From Rhizobiaceae bacterium CPCC 101076 (GTDB lineage: Bacteria > Pseudomonadota > Alphaproteobacteria > Rhizobiales > Methylopilaceae), in the NCBI GenBank assembly GCA_003347645.1, contig QDFX01000004.1, positions 124,001 to 188,000 on the forward strand: a stretch of DNA of 64,000 bases. The letters run 5' to 3'. Positions 1-8,352 of this stretch are shown here, piece by piece (the stretch's first letter is position 1; each line of letters starts with the position of its first letter). The position numbers were made by a program, and so were the translations under genes. The notes beneath the pieces are model-generated. The model did not search any database. It saw only the letters and a list, made by a program, of their open reading frames with translations, and was not told the origin of the DNA.

Positions 1-119
1 TGTATCAGGCGAAATACGGATTTCGTAGCGAACCTTCCGGGGGAATGGGCGTTGGTGGAACGAGGCGTGAAATCGGCGCGCAGCCGCCCGCGCATCACCC
101 CTATCAACGGAGGCAATGC

Positions 120-929
120 ATGTTGAAGCGACTTCTTCTGACGAGTGCCGCGCTCTCGGCGCTGGCCACCGCTGCTGTAGCCCAGGCTCAGTCCCCGGCC
201 CCCGCCGACACCAGCACTCCCCCGGCGGTCACGAGTCCCGCCGCTCCAGCCGACAACTCCCCCGCCGGCGTGGCCGCGGACGCCCAGACCCAGGAGGATC
301 CGAACCTCTTCACCTCGATGCAGGGCGCCGATGTCCTCGGCGAGAACGATGCATCGATCGGCAGCCTGGCCGACGTGCTCCTGAGCCCGGATGGCACCGC
401 GCGTCAGCTCGTGATCGCCCATGGCGGCATTGTCGGCATCGGCCAGACCTATCGTCTCTACGACGTGTCGGAGCTTCCGGCACTCGATGACGGCAAGGTG
501 AAGATCACCCAGCTTTCGACGGCCTCGCTGGAAGGCCTGCCGGAATACGAATATCCGTCGGCAACCGAGACAGGCCGCGCGTCCACCACGGGCGCCGCGA
601 GCACGTCGGCGCCGGCTGAACCGGCCACGCCCGCTCCGGCGCCGTCCGCCGCAGCTGCGTCTGACGCATGGCCAGCAAGCTCAATCGTGGGCGCCAATCT
701 GACGAACACCGACAGCGCGGCCGAGATTCAGGATCTCCGCTTCGAGGGCAACAAGATCTCGAAGGTCCTCATCGACAAGGGCGCCACGAGCTCCGAAGTC
801 GCCGAAGTGGCATTCGCCGACCTCGATCTTGGCGGCTCGCCAGGCGATCCGCAGATCGGCCTGAAATCGGCGGCCGGCGGCCTCAACCTCAAGGCCCCGG
901 ATGCGGCGGCACCCACCGCGGCGAAGTAA
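120..929 (+). CDS. Periplasmic PRC-barrel domain protein
   Basis: Secreted protein of 269 aa. The first 24 residues form a typical Sec signal peptide (KR, a hydrophobic Leu/Ala core, then AQA). Two PRC-barrel-like segments follow: one around residues 65-145, with the pattern 'GADVLGENDASIGSLADVLL', and one near the C-terminus starting at 'SIVGANLTNTDSAAEIQDL'. They are joined by a Pro/Ala/Ser-rich linker. I chose the ATG at 120 because GGAGG lies six bases upstream and the signal peptide begins there; the longer in-frame start at 45 adds an implausible Arg-rich stretch. PRC barrels in alphaproteobacteria often sit in stress-induced envelope proteins, but the role here is unknown. The gene ends at a strong shared terminator facing phyR. 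Confidence 0.8.
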   Translation: MLKRLLLTSAALSALATAAVAQAQSPAPADTSTPPAVTSPAAPADNSPAGVAADAQTQEDPNLFTSMQGADVLGENDASIGSLADVLLSPDGTARQLVIAHGGIVGIGQTYRLYDVSELPALDDGKVKITQLSTASLEGLPEYEYPSATETGRASTTGAASTSAPAEPATPAPAPSAAAASDAWPASSIVGANLTNTDSAAEIQDLRFEGNKISKVLIDKGATSSEVAEVAFADLDLGGSPGDPQIGLKSAAGGLNLKAPDAAAPTAAK

Positions 930-945
930 CAGGCAGAACAAAAAT

Positions 946-976
946 GAAAAAGCCGGGCGAAAGCCCGGCTTTTTTG
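946..976. terminator. Bidirectional intrinsic terminator
   Basis: An 8-bp GC stem (AGCCGGGC/GCCCGGCT) with a GAAA loop is flanked by AAAAA on the left and TTTTTT on the right. It can therefore end transcripts from both sides. It lies between the PRC-barrel gene and the convergent phyR. Confidence 0.9.
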
Positions 977-993
977 GTCTGAAGAACAACGGA

Positions 994-1797
994 TCAGGCG
1001 GTAGCGCGAGCCCGCTTTCTGGCACGGGTCCCGAAGAACAGCGCCTGGCTGACGATCGCCTTCACCGTCTGAGTCTGGAAAGGCTTGGAGATCAGGAACA
1101 CCGGCTCAGGGCGCTCGCCGGTCAACAGACGCTCCGGGTAGGCGGTGATGAAGATCACCGGCACGTCGAAGAGCGTGAGGATGTCGTTGACGGCATCGAG
1201 ACCGGACGAGCCGTCGGCGAGCTGGATATCTGCCAGGACGAGACCGGGTTTCGTCTTGTTGGCAAGCGCGACAGCTTCGGTCTGCGTGCGGGCAACGCCG
1301 CAAACCCGATGACCGAGGCTTTCGACCAGAGCTTCCAGATCCATCGCGATAATCGGCTCGTCCTCGATGATGAGGACGTCGGTCGCAACCAGATCGGCCA
1401 GTTCGCGCCCGGCTTCATCGATCGCGAGCGTGACTTCCGTCTCGGAGATACCGAGAATGCGCGCGGTATCCTCGACGGAGAAACCTTCGACGGAGACGAG
1501 CAGGAAGACCTGACGCGACAACGGCGCGAGAGCCTCGAGTGTGCGGTTGGCGGTCGCAAGATGCCCGCCGGAGCTCTCGTCCTCGAGATTGACCCGGATC
1601 GACGACCAGATGAGGGAGAAGACCTGGTAAAGCGCGATGCGGGGTTCGATATCGCGAGGGAACAGCGACGGGTCTTGAACCAAGGTTTCCAAAGCGGCCG
1701 TCACATAAGTATCGCCGCTGTGCTGACTGCCCGTGAGGGCGCGCGCGTAACGGCGCAGAAACGGCAACTGAGCCGCTACGATGGGTGTGATCTGCAT
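994..1797 (-). CDS. phyR: General stress response anti-anti-sigma response regulator PhyR
   Basis: PhyR controls the alphaproteobacterial general stress response: when phosphorylated it binds the anti-sigma factor NepR and frees EcfG. The 267-aa product has a sigma-like N-terminal half (about residues 1-135, 'LPFLRRYARALTGSQ' near the start and a sigma-4-like 'RQVFLLVSVEGFSVEDTARI'). A receiver domain follows (about 140-260) with acidic residues at 'IIEDEP' and the phosphoacceptor Asp190 in 'LVLADIQL'. I prefer the ATG at 1797 over an upstream in-frame start at 1866, because known PhyR proteins begin just before the LPFLRRYARALTG motif, an AGGGGG stretch precedes 1797, and the probable promoter lies between the two positions. 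It is divergent from nepR-ecfG, the standard arrangement. Confidence 0.97.
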   Translation of the reverse strand: MQITPIVAAQLPFLRRYARALTGSQHSGDTYVTAALETLVQDPSLFPRDIEPRIALYQVFSLIWSSIRVNLEDESSGGHLATANRTLEALAPLSRQVFLLVSVEGFSVEDTARILGISETEVTLAIDEAGRELADLVATDVLIIEDEPIIAMDLEALVESLGHRVCGVARTQTEAVALANKTKPGLVLADIQLADGSSGLDAVNDILTLFDVPVIFITAYPERLLTGERPEPVFLISKPFQTQTVKAIVSQALFFGTRARKRARATA

Positions 1798-1830
1798 ACG
1801 TACAAAACCCCCTATTCGCCGCGTGACCGC

Positions 1831-1856
1831 GACGGTATCACCCCCCAGAACGTTCC
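1831..1856 (-). promoter_or_regulatory. EcfG-type promoter candidate for phyR
   Basis: On the minus strand the sequence reads GGAAC, 17 bases, then CGTC. This is one base from the EcfG consensus GGAAC-N16/17-CGTT. It ends about 34 bases before the phyR ATG at 1797, a good spacing for a transcript start. Autoregulation of phyR by EcfG is known in related bacteria; the match here is imperfect. Confidence 0.55.
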
Positions 1857-1883
1857 GGCGAGCCAAAAAGTTTCACTCAGTTC

Positions 1884-1908
1884 GGAACTACTTTCGTAAA
1901 CTCGCGTT
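1884..1908 (+). promoter_or_regulatory. EcfG-dependent promoter of nepR-ecfG
   Basis: GGAAC (1884-1888) and CGTT (1905-1908) are separated by exactly 16 bases, a perfect match to the EcfG promoter consensus. The site lies about 60 bases upstream of the nepR ATG and points at it, which indicates positive autoregulation of the stress sigma factor operon. Confidence 0.88.
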
Positions 1909-1966
1909 CTCACATGATGTTTTTACGCGCTCGTGCTGGGATCACGGCGCGAAAGGGTTGGTAGTT

Positions 1967-2209
1967 ATGCAGCATCGGCCGGGGGCAGGAAGCGGCAATA
2001 AAGCGAAAGTCGAGGGGAATGTGCAGAACATTCAGGAGCCAAAGCCGGGTGCGGAGCTCGACTCCGAGCTCCAGGCCCATATCGGTCGCCACCTCAAAGC
2101 CGCTTACGAAGACATTCTCGATCAGAGCGTTCCGGACCGTTTCATCGATCTGCTGAAGGCTCTCGAAGCAAAGGAGAGCGGCCAGTCCGGCTCGAAAGGC
2201 GGCGCTTGA
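1967..2209 (+). CDS. nepR: Anti-sigma factor NepR
   Basis: NepR sequesters EcfG in unstressed cells and is itself captured by phosphorylated PhyR. The 80-aa product has the conserved NepR core 'IGRHLKAAYEDILDQSVPDR' followed by 'FIDLLKAL', with a disordered charged N-terminus. The ATG at 1967 has AAAGGG upstream and gives the usual family length; longer in-frame extensions would run through the EcfG promoter. The stop overlaps the ecfG ATG by one base (TGATG), so the two are translationally coupled. Confidence 0.95.
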   Translation: MQHRPGAGSGNKAKVEGNVQNIQEPKPGAELDSELQAHIGRHLKAAYEDILDQSVPDRFIDLLKALEAKESGQSGSKGGA

Positions 2210-2766
2210 TGAGCGGCAGCCCGTCGGTTCGTGACGAACTTCTAGCGCAGATTCCAAGTCTCCGCGCTTTCGCAGTTTCGCTGTGCGGCCAAATGGACAA
2301 GGCGGACGATCTTGTTCAGGAAGCGCTGGTCAAAGCCTGGTCGAGCCTTGGCAGTTTCACCGAGGGCACGAACATGCGTGCCTGGCTCTTCACCATCCTG
2401 CGCAACGTTTATTATTCCGAGCATCGCAAGCGCCGCCGCGAGGTGCAGGACGTCGACGGCGTCTTCTCTGGACGTCTGGTCGTCCACCCATCGCAGATCG
2501 GCCACATGGATCTTCAGGATTTCCGGGAAGCGCTTGCAAATCTCCCCCCGGATCAACGCGAGGCCTTGATCCTGGTCGGCGCCTCGGGTTTCTCTTATGA
2601 GGAAGCTGCGAGTATCTGTGGCGTTGCGGTTGGCACGATCAAGAGCCGCGTCAATCGCGCACGCAGCGCACTTACCCGTGCACTTTCCGTTCAAGGGACA
2701 GGCGAATTCGGCCCCGAACCCACGCTTCAGGCCGCGATGATCACCACCGCCGGCTCCGGCAGTTGA
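2209..2766 (+). CDS. ecfG: General stress response ECF sigma factor EcfG
   Basis: ECF sigma factor of the EcfG group, 185 aa. Region 2 is visible as 'DDLVQEALVKAWSSLGSF' followed by 'MRAWLFTILRNVYYSEHRKR', and region 4 as 'FSYEEAASICGVAVGTIKSR'. It directs RNA polymerase to GGAAC/CGTT promoters such as the one found upstream of its own operon. The ATG at 2209 overlaps the nepR stop; an adjacent TTG at 2206 is in frame but less likely. A kinase-like gene follows 25 bases downstream, probably in the same transcript. Confidence 0.95.
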   Translation: MSGSPSVRDELLAQIPSLRAFAVSLCGQMDKADDLVQEALVKAWSSLGSFTEGTNMRAWLFTILRNVYYSEHRKRRREVQDVDGVFSGRLVVHPSQIGHMDLQDFREALANLPPDQREALILVGASGFSYEEAASICGVAVGTIKSRVNRARSALTRALSVQGTGEFGPEPTLQAAMITTAGSGS

Positions 2767-2791
2767 GGGGCAGGACCAGACGAGAGGACCT

Positions 2792-4474
2792 GTGACCCGC
2801 AGTCTCAGAAGCCGCCTCGCAATCCTGCTTATCCTGGCGAACCTGCCCGCGGCCGCCCTCGCCGTCGGAGCGGCCTGGAGGAGCCACGGCGCCACCACCG
2901 AAGCTCGCGTTCATTCAGTCGTCCAGAGAGCGGAACTGATCGCCACGCGAGCGGGACTGACGCTCGGCATCGCGGAAGGGGTGGCCGATACGCTGGCGAC
3001 CAATGTCGAGGTTGCAAGCGCCGGTCCCAACTGCTCGACGCTGCTTGGAGCGGCGCTGTCGATGCGCCCGGACTATGACGGCATCATCGTTTCGGACGCC
3101 ACCGGGCAGACCATTTGCTCCGCCGGCGATGCCGATATCACATCCTCGATCCGCACGTCGCTGACCCGCGCCATCGCCAGTACCGGCGTTACGGGCGACA
3201 CCGTCTTCCTGCCTGAACAGATCCAGCCCAGCGATAAGGTGGTCCTCATATCGCGGCCGTTCCAGGTCTCCGACGGTTCGCGGCGCGCGGTGGGCTTGCT
3301 GCTCCGCCGCCATGCCTTCGACGCGATATTCAGTCCGCAAGGCGAGGTGCATGAGGCTACGCTTGCCTTGATCCGAAGCGGCGGGCAGATCGTTTCCGAG
3401 TTCACCCGTGGCAGTCTCGACTGGAAGCCAACGATCCCACTTCCCGTAGGTAATCAGAATGACCCCCCGGAAAGCCTCATTTTTGCAAATGCCGAGGGCA
3501 TGAAATTTCACTATGCCGTGGCACCGGTGCGCGGAACGCTCTCAACCGTCGTTCTGGCGACCCCGCTCGCGACGCTCGACGAAACGGACTGGCCGCGTTT
3601 CGTGACCGCCGTCGGGGCACCCCTGCTGATGCTGATTTTCGGCATCCTCGCGATCTATTCCGGCGTCGAGCGCCTCGTCCTGCGCTGGATCACGAGGCTT
3701 CGTGCGGTCAGCGCCGCCTATACGATCGGCAATTATGCACCGCGCCTCGAACATCTCGACCGCGCGCCGTCTGAACTCGCCGACCTCGGCGCGAGTTTCA
3801 ACACGATGGCCGAGCGCATCCAAGAACGCTCGCATGCGCTCGAAGTGGCGTTGTCGGGGAAAAACGCGCTGCTGAAAGAACTTCATCACAGGGTGAAGAA
3901 CAATTTCCAGATGATCGCGAGCCTGCTCGCCATGCAGCGGCGCGAACTGCCCACGAGGCTCCGCACGCTGCTCCGGGTTCCGGAAGATCGTGTCCTGGCG
4001 ATGGCGTCGGCCTATAAGGCATCCTACGCGACGGGCGAAATCGGACGCGTCGGTATGGCCGAGCTTCTTCGCGACATCGCCGGCCAGCTCCGCCAGAGCT
4101 TCGGCCTCGGCGCACCGGTGATCCAACTCACCGCGGAAGGCGAACTGGTCCGACTCGATCTCGACCGCGCGGTCCCACTCGGCCTTCTGTTTTCCGAGAT
4201 CATCAGTTCGGCGCTCGACCGCGCCGACGCGGCCACGGGACCGATCGACGTCCGCATTCTTCACACCGGGCCGGGCCGCGTGAAGCTGGAGATGATCAGC
4301 CCCAACCTCGCAGAAGCCGTTCCGGTCATGGGCCTCGCGGCACGCCTGACCAAGGCGTACAAGGCGCAGCTTTCCGCTGATTTTGACACGCCGAACGACG
4401 ACACCGTTTGCATCGCGTTCGCCATCGAGGCCGCGAGCCAGGACCATCCAGGCCGAGTCGAGCTCGGCGCCTGA
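2792..4474 (+). CDS. HisKA_2/HWE-type histidine-kinase-like membrane protein with a degenerate ATPase domain (PhyP/PhyK-like)
   Basis: The 560-aa protein has one N-terminal membrane helix (about residues 8-28), a periplasmic sensor domain, a second helix (about 268-290), a HAMP-like linker and an intact dimerisation/phosphoacceptor motif HHRVKNNFQM (His366). The following ATP-binding domain looks dead: the N-box reads 'SEIISSALDRA', with Ser473 where the Mg-binding Asn should be, and the DxGxG loop is replaced by 'ISPNLAEA'. PhyP of Sphingomonas, next to the same stress genes, is a kinase-like protein with a degenerate ATPase domain that acts as a PhyR phosphatase, so that role is plausible here. 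The GTG start has GAGAGGA upstream. It follows ecfG directly. Confidence 0.85.
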   Translation: MTRSLRSRLAILLILANLPAAALAVGAAWRSHGATTEARVHSVVQRAELIATRAGLTLGIAEGVADTLATNVEVASAGPNCSTLLGAALSMRPDYDGIIVSDATGQTICSAGDADITSSIRTSLTRAIASTGVTGDTVFLPEQIQPSDKVVLISRPFQVSDGSRRAVGLLLRRHAFDAIFSPQGEVHEATLALIRSGGQIVSEFTRGSLDWKPTIPLPVGNQNDPPESLIFANAEGMKFHYAVAPVRGTLSTVVLATPLATLDETDWPRFVTAVGAPLLMLIFGILAIYSGVERLVLRWITRLRAVSAAYTIGNYAPRLEHLDRAPSELADLGASFNTMAERIQERSHALEVALSGKNALLKELHHRVKNNFQMIASLLAMQRRELPTRLRTLLRVPEDRVLAMASAYKASYATGEIGRVGMAELLRDIAGQLRQSFGLGAPVIQLTAEGELVRLDLDRAVPLGLLFSEIISSALDRADAATGPIDVRILHTGPGRVKLEMISPNLAEAVPVMGLAARLTKAYKAQLSADFDTPNDDTVCIAFAIEAASQDHPGRVELGA

Positions 4475-4476
4475 CT

Positions 4477-5367
4477 TTAGGCGCTCCTTGGCGTCAACAT
4501 CGATATCTTCGCCTTCTCGATCCGGAAGTGCAGCGGCGTGGGCTCTCGCCAGAGCTCGCCGTCGACGGCAAGCCAGACCCGGGGGCGCGACATCCTGATG
4601 TCGATCTCCTTCGCGACGATCGACTCGATCGAGTCGCCTTCTCGCCACCGGCCCGAAATGAGTTCGAGTCCCGCCTTTGCCCGTCCGGCAAGATGGGTCT
4701 GCCGCATCAGGTGCAGCTCCAGCAGGCCTTCATCGAGATGCGGGCGTCTCCAGTCATTGCCGATCCGGTTCGATGTTACGAGCGCGGCGTAGGCGTGCGC
4801 TTGCATCTCCTTGCCGTCTAACGTGATGTCCATCGAGATGCGGCCCGTCTGCGTCACCGATCTCCAGACAGAGAGCATCACGCTGATCAGGCGGCCGAGC
4901 GGGATGCTCAGCCGCGTCCGTTCACGGTTGCGCGCCACCCTGCTGAAATAGCCGATACCAGCAAGCGTGTGGAAAGGCCGGCCGTTGATCGTGGCGAGAT
5001 CGATCTTGCGGACTTCGCCATGAGCCAGGGCCTCCGCCATGATCTCAAGATCGTCTGCGGGAAAGCCGAGATCGCGACCGAGCAGGTTCATCGTACCGAG
5101 AGGCAGAAGGCCCAAGGTCTTGCCGCTGTCCGCGAGCTTGCCCAGAGCATTGGAGAACGTGCCGTCACCGCCGCCAACGATCACGGTCTCGTGCCTCGAC
5201 TCGCGCGCTCGTTCGAGTTCCTGATCGAGTTCTTTGGGTTCGATCAGCGCGACCTCAGCATCTTGGCCAGCGGTCGCAAAAGCCCTTTCGACGATACCGG
5301 CCGGATCGGTAATGCCGCCCGAATAAAGTGCGCCCGCGCGCGAATTCAGCAGGATCAGCACACTCAT
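4477..5367 (-). CDS. Diacylglycerol/lipid kinase family protein (YegS-like)
   Basis: A 296-aa member of the DAGK catalytic family. The nucleotide-binding motif GGDGTFSNALGKL is present, followed by 'LPLGTMNLLGRDLGFP', and the C-terminal half contains 'LEGLLELHL'-like strands. Such enzymes phosphorylate diacylglycerol or related lipids at the cytoplasmic membrane. The start at 5367 ('MSVLILLNSRAG') has AGAAGG upstream and matches the usual N-terminus; the longer open frame to 5697 is antisense to glk. Its stop lies two bases from the stop of the convergent kinase-like gene. The exact lipid substrate cannot be read from sequence. Confidence 0.85.
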   Translation of the reverse strand: MSVLILLNSRAGALYSGGITDPAGIVERAFATAGQDAEVALIEPKELDQELERARESRHETVIVGGGDGTFSNALGKLADSGKTLGLLPLGTMNLLGRDLGFPADDLEIMAEALAHGEVRKIDLATINGRPFHTLAGIGYFSRVARNRERTRLSIPLGRLISVMLSVWRSVTQTGRISMDITLDGKEMQAHAYAALVTSNRIGNDWRRPHLDEGLLELHLMRQTHLAGRAKAGLELISGRWREGDSIESIVAKEIDIRMSRPRVWLAVDGELWREPTPLHFRIEKAKISMLTPRSA

Positions 5368-5472
5368 TAAAAGGCCTTCTGTGAACAGGAACCTTCGGCA
5401 TAACGCACGACTTACTGATTTGGCCGACTCAAATGTAACGTCGCTGTGATCTTTCCGCGCGAGACAATTTTC

Positions 5473-6432
5473 ATGAGCAATTCCGACTTCGTTCTGGTGG
5501 CAGATATCGGCGGCACCAACAGCCGCTTCGGGATTGTCCGGGCGGGCAGTATGACGCCCGAAGCGGTGTCGACGCTCGACAACGACAATTTCAACGGCCT
5601 CGGCGAGGCGATCCCGGGCTATCTCGAACATGTCGGCGTCAAGCCGAACCGCGCGGTTCTCGCGATCGCCGGTCCGATCAAGGACGGCACGGTCCATCTC
5701 ACCAATCGACGGGGCTGGTCGTTCAAGCCCGAGGAGTTGGCGCGTGATCTCGGGATGTCGCGCGTCGAGGTCGTCAACGACTTCGCCGGAATCGCATGGG
5801 CCCTACCCCATCTGCGGGCCGACGAACTCGAGCCCCTCGGCGAAGGCGAGGCGCGATCCGACGCCACCAAGGTCGTGCTCGGCCCCGGAACCGGACTCGG
5901 CGTTGCTGCGCTGCTCTACGACAACGGGCGCTGGGTCATCGTTCCTAGCGAAGCGGGCCATGTCGAGCTTGCAGCCACCACAGCGCGAGAAGAGGCGATC
6001 TTCGCCGCCGTGCGTGCGGATTTCGGACGCGTCTCCGCGGAATCTGTGCTTTCTGGGCCAGGCCTCGCGCGGCTCGATCAGGCGATCTCGCTGATCGACG
6101 GCGTCCCGACCGAAACCCGCAAGGGTCAGGATGTCTCGATCGCCGCCCGCGAGGGCGACGTCACGGCAAAGGAGGCGGTCGACATCTTCTTCACCGCACT
6201 TGCCCGTTTCGCCGGCGATATGGCGCTCTCCTTCCTCGCACAGGGTGGCGTCTACATTTATGGAGGCGTGGCACAGAAGAACGCCGACCTGATGGATGTT
6301 GTGAAATTTCGAGACGCCTTCTCCAACAAGGCGCCGCATCAGAAGCTCGTATCGAACATCTCGACGAAGCTGATCACCTCACCGCAGCCCGCGCTGACCG
6401 GATGCGCCGCGATCGCCGCCGAAAAGGCTTAG
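5473..6432 (+). CDS. glk: Glucokinase
   Basis: ATP-dependent glucose phosphorylation to glucose-6-phosphate, in the cytoplasm. The 319-aa protein has the N-terminal phosphate-binding motif 'VADIGGTNSRFG', the conserved 'VVNDFAGIAWALPHL', 'LGPGTGLGVAALL' and 'SEAGHVELA' segments, and the C-terminal 'GGVYIYGGVAQKN', as expected for bacterial Glk of the ROK-unrelated family. I chose ATG 5473 because it places the ADIGGTN motif near the N-terminus as in homologues; a GTG at 5446 is in frame. Divergent from the lipid kinase across a 105-base gap. Confidence 0.92.
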   Translation: MSNSDFVLVADIGGTNSRFGIVRAGSMTPEAVSTLDNDNFNGLGEAIPGYLEHVGVKPNRAVLAIAGPIKDGTVHLTNRRGWSFKPEELARDLGMSRVEVVNDFAGIAWALPHLRADELEPLGEGEARSDATKVVLGPGTGLGVAALLYDNGRWVIVPSEAGHVELAATTAREEAIFAAVRADFGRVSAESVLSGPGLARLDQAISLIDGVPTETRKGQDVSIAAREGDVTAKEAVDIFFTALARFAGDMALSFLAQGGVYIYGGVAQKNADLMDVVKFRDAFSNKAPHQKLVSNISTKLITSPQPALTGCAAIAAEKA

Positions 6433-6484
6433 AGAATCCCGGGGTGGCAAACCCCCGCCAGCATTGTTAAATGTCGCCTATCAC

Positions 6485-6970
6485 ATGGCTGAGCACGCGC
6501 CCCATCACGCCCATTCGCACGAGCCCGCCCCGGCGCGCGCTGTCGCCCGGGCCGAGCATCTCTGCGCCGAGCGAGGCGTTAAACTGACGCCTATGCGCGC
6601 GCAGGTGCTGTCATTGCTCGCCGCGAGCCAGCAGCCGCTCGGCGCCTATGATCTCATCGAGAAGATCGGCTCCGAGGGCGACCGCCCGGCTCCCATCACA
6701 GTCTACCGTGCTCTCGACTTCCTGCTCGGTCAGGGTCTCGCCCATCGTATCGAGAGCAAGAACGCCTTTGTCGCCTGCGATCATGCGCATAGCCACGCCG
6801 ATGTCGTAGTTTTCCTGCTATGTGAGCGTTGCGGTGCGGCCGTCGAGGCCTCCGGGGCCGATGTCGGCGCCAACATCGCGGCGCTCGCGGCGGATGCCGG
6901 CTTCGTCCCGCGCGGCCAGTTCGTCGAGGTCGCCGGCGAATGTGCCGCCTGTCGGGCGACGCAAACATGA
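6485..6970 (+). CDS. zur: Fur-family zinc regulator, Zur-like
   Basis: A 161-aa Fur-superfamily repressor. The winged-helix region ('LTPMRAQVLSLLAASQQPLG' and 'ITVYRALDFLLGQGLAHRIE') is followed by the metal-binding half with a His-rich 'CDHAHSHADVVVFLLCERCG' and a second CxxC near the C-terminus (ECAAC), the two structural zinc pairs. The histidine-rich N-terminus (HAPHHAHSHE) and the VVVFLLCERCG segment fit Zur better than Fur, Irr or PerR. The ATG at 6485 is preferred over a TTG at 6464. No convincing Zur operator could be identified upstream. A 67-base gap leads to ispG. Confidence 0.82.
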   Translation: MAEHAPHHAHSHEPAPARAVARAEHLCAERGVKLTPMRAQVLSLLAASQQPLGAYDLIEKIGSEGDRPAPITVYRALDFLLGQGLAHRIESKNAFVACDHAHSHADVVVFLLCERCGAAVEASGADVGANIAALAADAGFVPRGQFVEVAGECAACRATQT

Positions 6971-7037
6971 TTGTCTGCTATAGGCTTTTCGAAACTCTGG
7001 GCGGTGTACCGTCCGACAAGACTTCTATGAGGACGTG

Positions 7038-8285
7038 ATGGACTTGGGTCTGAGAGATCGTCGCCGCCGCTCGGTGGCGGTTCGGGTCGGCAATGTGACG
7101 GTCGGCGGCGGTGCCCCGGTCGTCGTCCAGTCGATGACCAACACCGACACCGCCGACATCGCCGGCACGGTCAAGCAGGTCGCAGATCTCGCCCGCGCTG
7201 GCTCCGAGATCGTCCGCATTACCGTCGACCGTGACGAGGCCGCTGCCGCCGTCCCGCATATCCGCGAGAAGCTCGACCGGATGGGCGTGGACGTCCCGCT
7301 CGTCGGAGACTTCCACTACATCGGCCACAAGCTGCTTGCCGACCATCCAGGCTGCGCCGAGGCGCTGTCGAAGTACCGGATCAATCCGGGCAATGTCGGT
7401 TTCAAGGACAAGAAGGACAAGCAGTTCTCGCAGATCATCGAAATGGCGCTGAAGCACGACAAGCCTGTGCGCATCGGCGGCAATTGGGGATCGCTCGACG
7501 GTGAGATGCTCACCGCGATGATGGACGAGAACAATCTGAGCCCGAACCCGCTGGACGCCCGCGCGGTCACCCGCGAGGCGCTGATCCGCTCGGTTCTGTT
7601 CTCCGCCGCCCGCGCCGAGGAACTCGGCATGGGCGCCGACAAGATCATCATCTCGACCAAGATCTCGAACGTCCAGGACGTGATCGCGGTCTATGAAGAC
7701 CTCGCCGCCCGCACACCCTACGCGCTCCACGTCGGCCTGACCGAGGCCGGCATGGGCTCCAAGGGCATCGTCGCCTCGGCGGCCGCTCTCGGCGTCATCC
7801 TGCAGCAAGGCATCGGCGACACGATCCGCATCTCGCTGACCCCGGAGCCGGGCGGAGACCGCACCCGCGAGGTGAAGGTCGGCCAGGAAATTCTGCAGAC
7901 GATGGGCTTCCGGACGTTCGTGCCGCTCGTCGCGGCCTGCCCGGGCTGCGGCCGCACCACGTCGACGACGTTCCAGGAGCTCGCCCAGGAGATCCAGGGC
8001 TACATCCACACCCGCATGCCGGAGTGGAAGAAAAGCTATCCCGGCGCCGAGACGCTGAACGTCGCGGTGATGGGCTGCATCGTCAACGGACCGGGCGAGT
8101 CCAAGCATGCCGATATCGGCATCTCGCTGCCCGGCACCGGCGAAAGCCCGACGGCTCCCGTCTTCGTCGACGGCCAGAAGGTCACCACCCTGCGCGGCCC
8201 GACGCTCGCGGCCGATTTCACGCAGATGGTCGAGGACTACGTCCAGCGCCGCTTCGGCGTCGCCCCGAACCAGGCCGCCGAGTAA
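7038..8285 (+). CDS. ispG: 4-hydroxy-3-methylbut-2-enyl diphosphate synthase (flavodoxin)
   Basis: [4Fe-4S] enzyme of the MEP isoprenoid pathway that converts MEcPP to HMBPP. The 415-aa protein opens with the typical '[13 protein letters not shown]' and '[14 protein letters not shown]', carries a TIM-barrel core, and has the cluster ligands CPGCG (around residue 300) and '[17 protein letters not shown]' near the C-terminus. ATG 7038 has GAGGA four bases upstream; a GTG three bases earlier is in frame. Same direction as the Zur-like gene but probably its own unit. Confidence 0.96.
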   Translation: MDLGLRDRRRRSVAVRVGNVTVGGGAPVVVQSMTNTDTADIAGTVKQVADLARAGSEIVRITVDRDEAAAAVPHIREKLDRMGVDVPLVGDFHYIGHKLLADHPGCAEALSKYRINPGNVGFKDKKDKQFSQIIEMALKHDKPVRIGGNWGSLDGEMLTAMMDENNLSPNPLDARAVTREALIRSVLFSAARAEELGMGADKIIISTKISNVQDVIAVYEDLAARTPYALHVGLTEAGMGSKGIVASAAALGVILQQGIGDTIRISLTPEPGGDRTREVKVGQEILQTMGFRTFVPLVAACPGCGRTTSTTFQELAQEIQGYIHTRMPEWKKSYPGAETLNVAVMGCIVNGPGESKHADIGISLPGTGESPTAPVFVDGQKVTTLRGPTLAADFTQMVEDYVQRRFGVAPNQAAE

Positions 8286-8352
8286 GCACTTCCGACTTCG
8301 CCCGACGGGCATCGCTGGTTATGGTGTCCCGCATGTGTGCGGGGCGTTGTTG

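Noticed and set aside
57-82. GGAAC at 57-61 upstream of the PRC-barrel gene as a possible EcfG promoter.
   Set aside because: At 16 or 17 bases downstream the sequence is GCGC or CGCA, not CGTT, so the second element is missing.
6461-6476. CATTGTTAAATG upstream of the Zur-like gene as a Zur operator.
   Set aside because: Only four-base arms are symmetric and it does not match the longer AT-rich alphaproteobacterial Zur palindrome.
8107-8352. Extended N-terminus for mtgA starting inside ispG.
   Set aside because: The added residues are Arg/Ser/Pro-rich shadow sequence; the ATG at 8353 gives the normal cytoplasmic tail and membrane helix.
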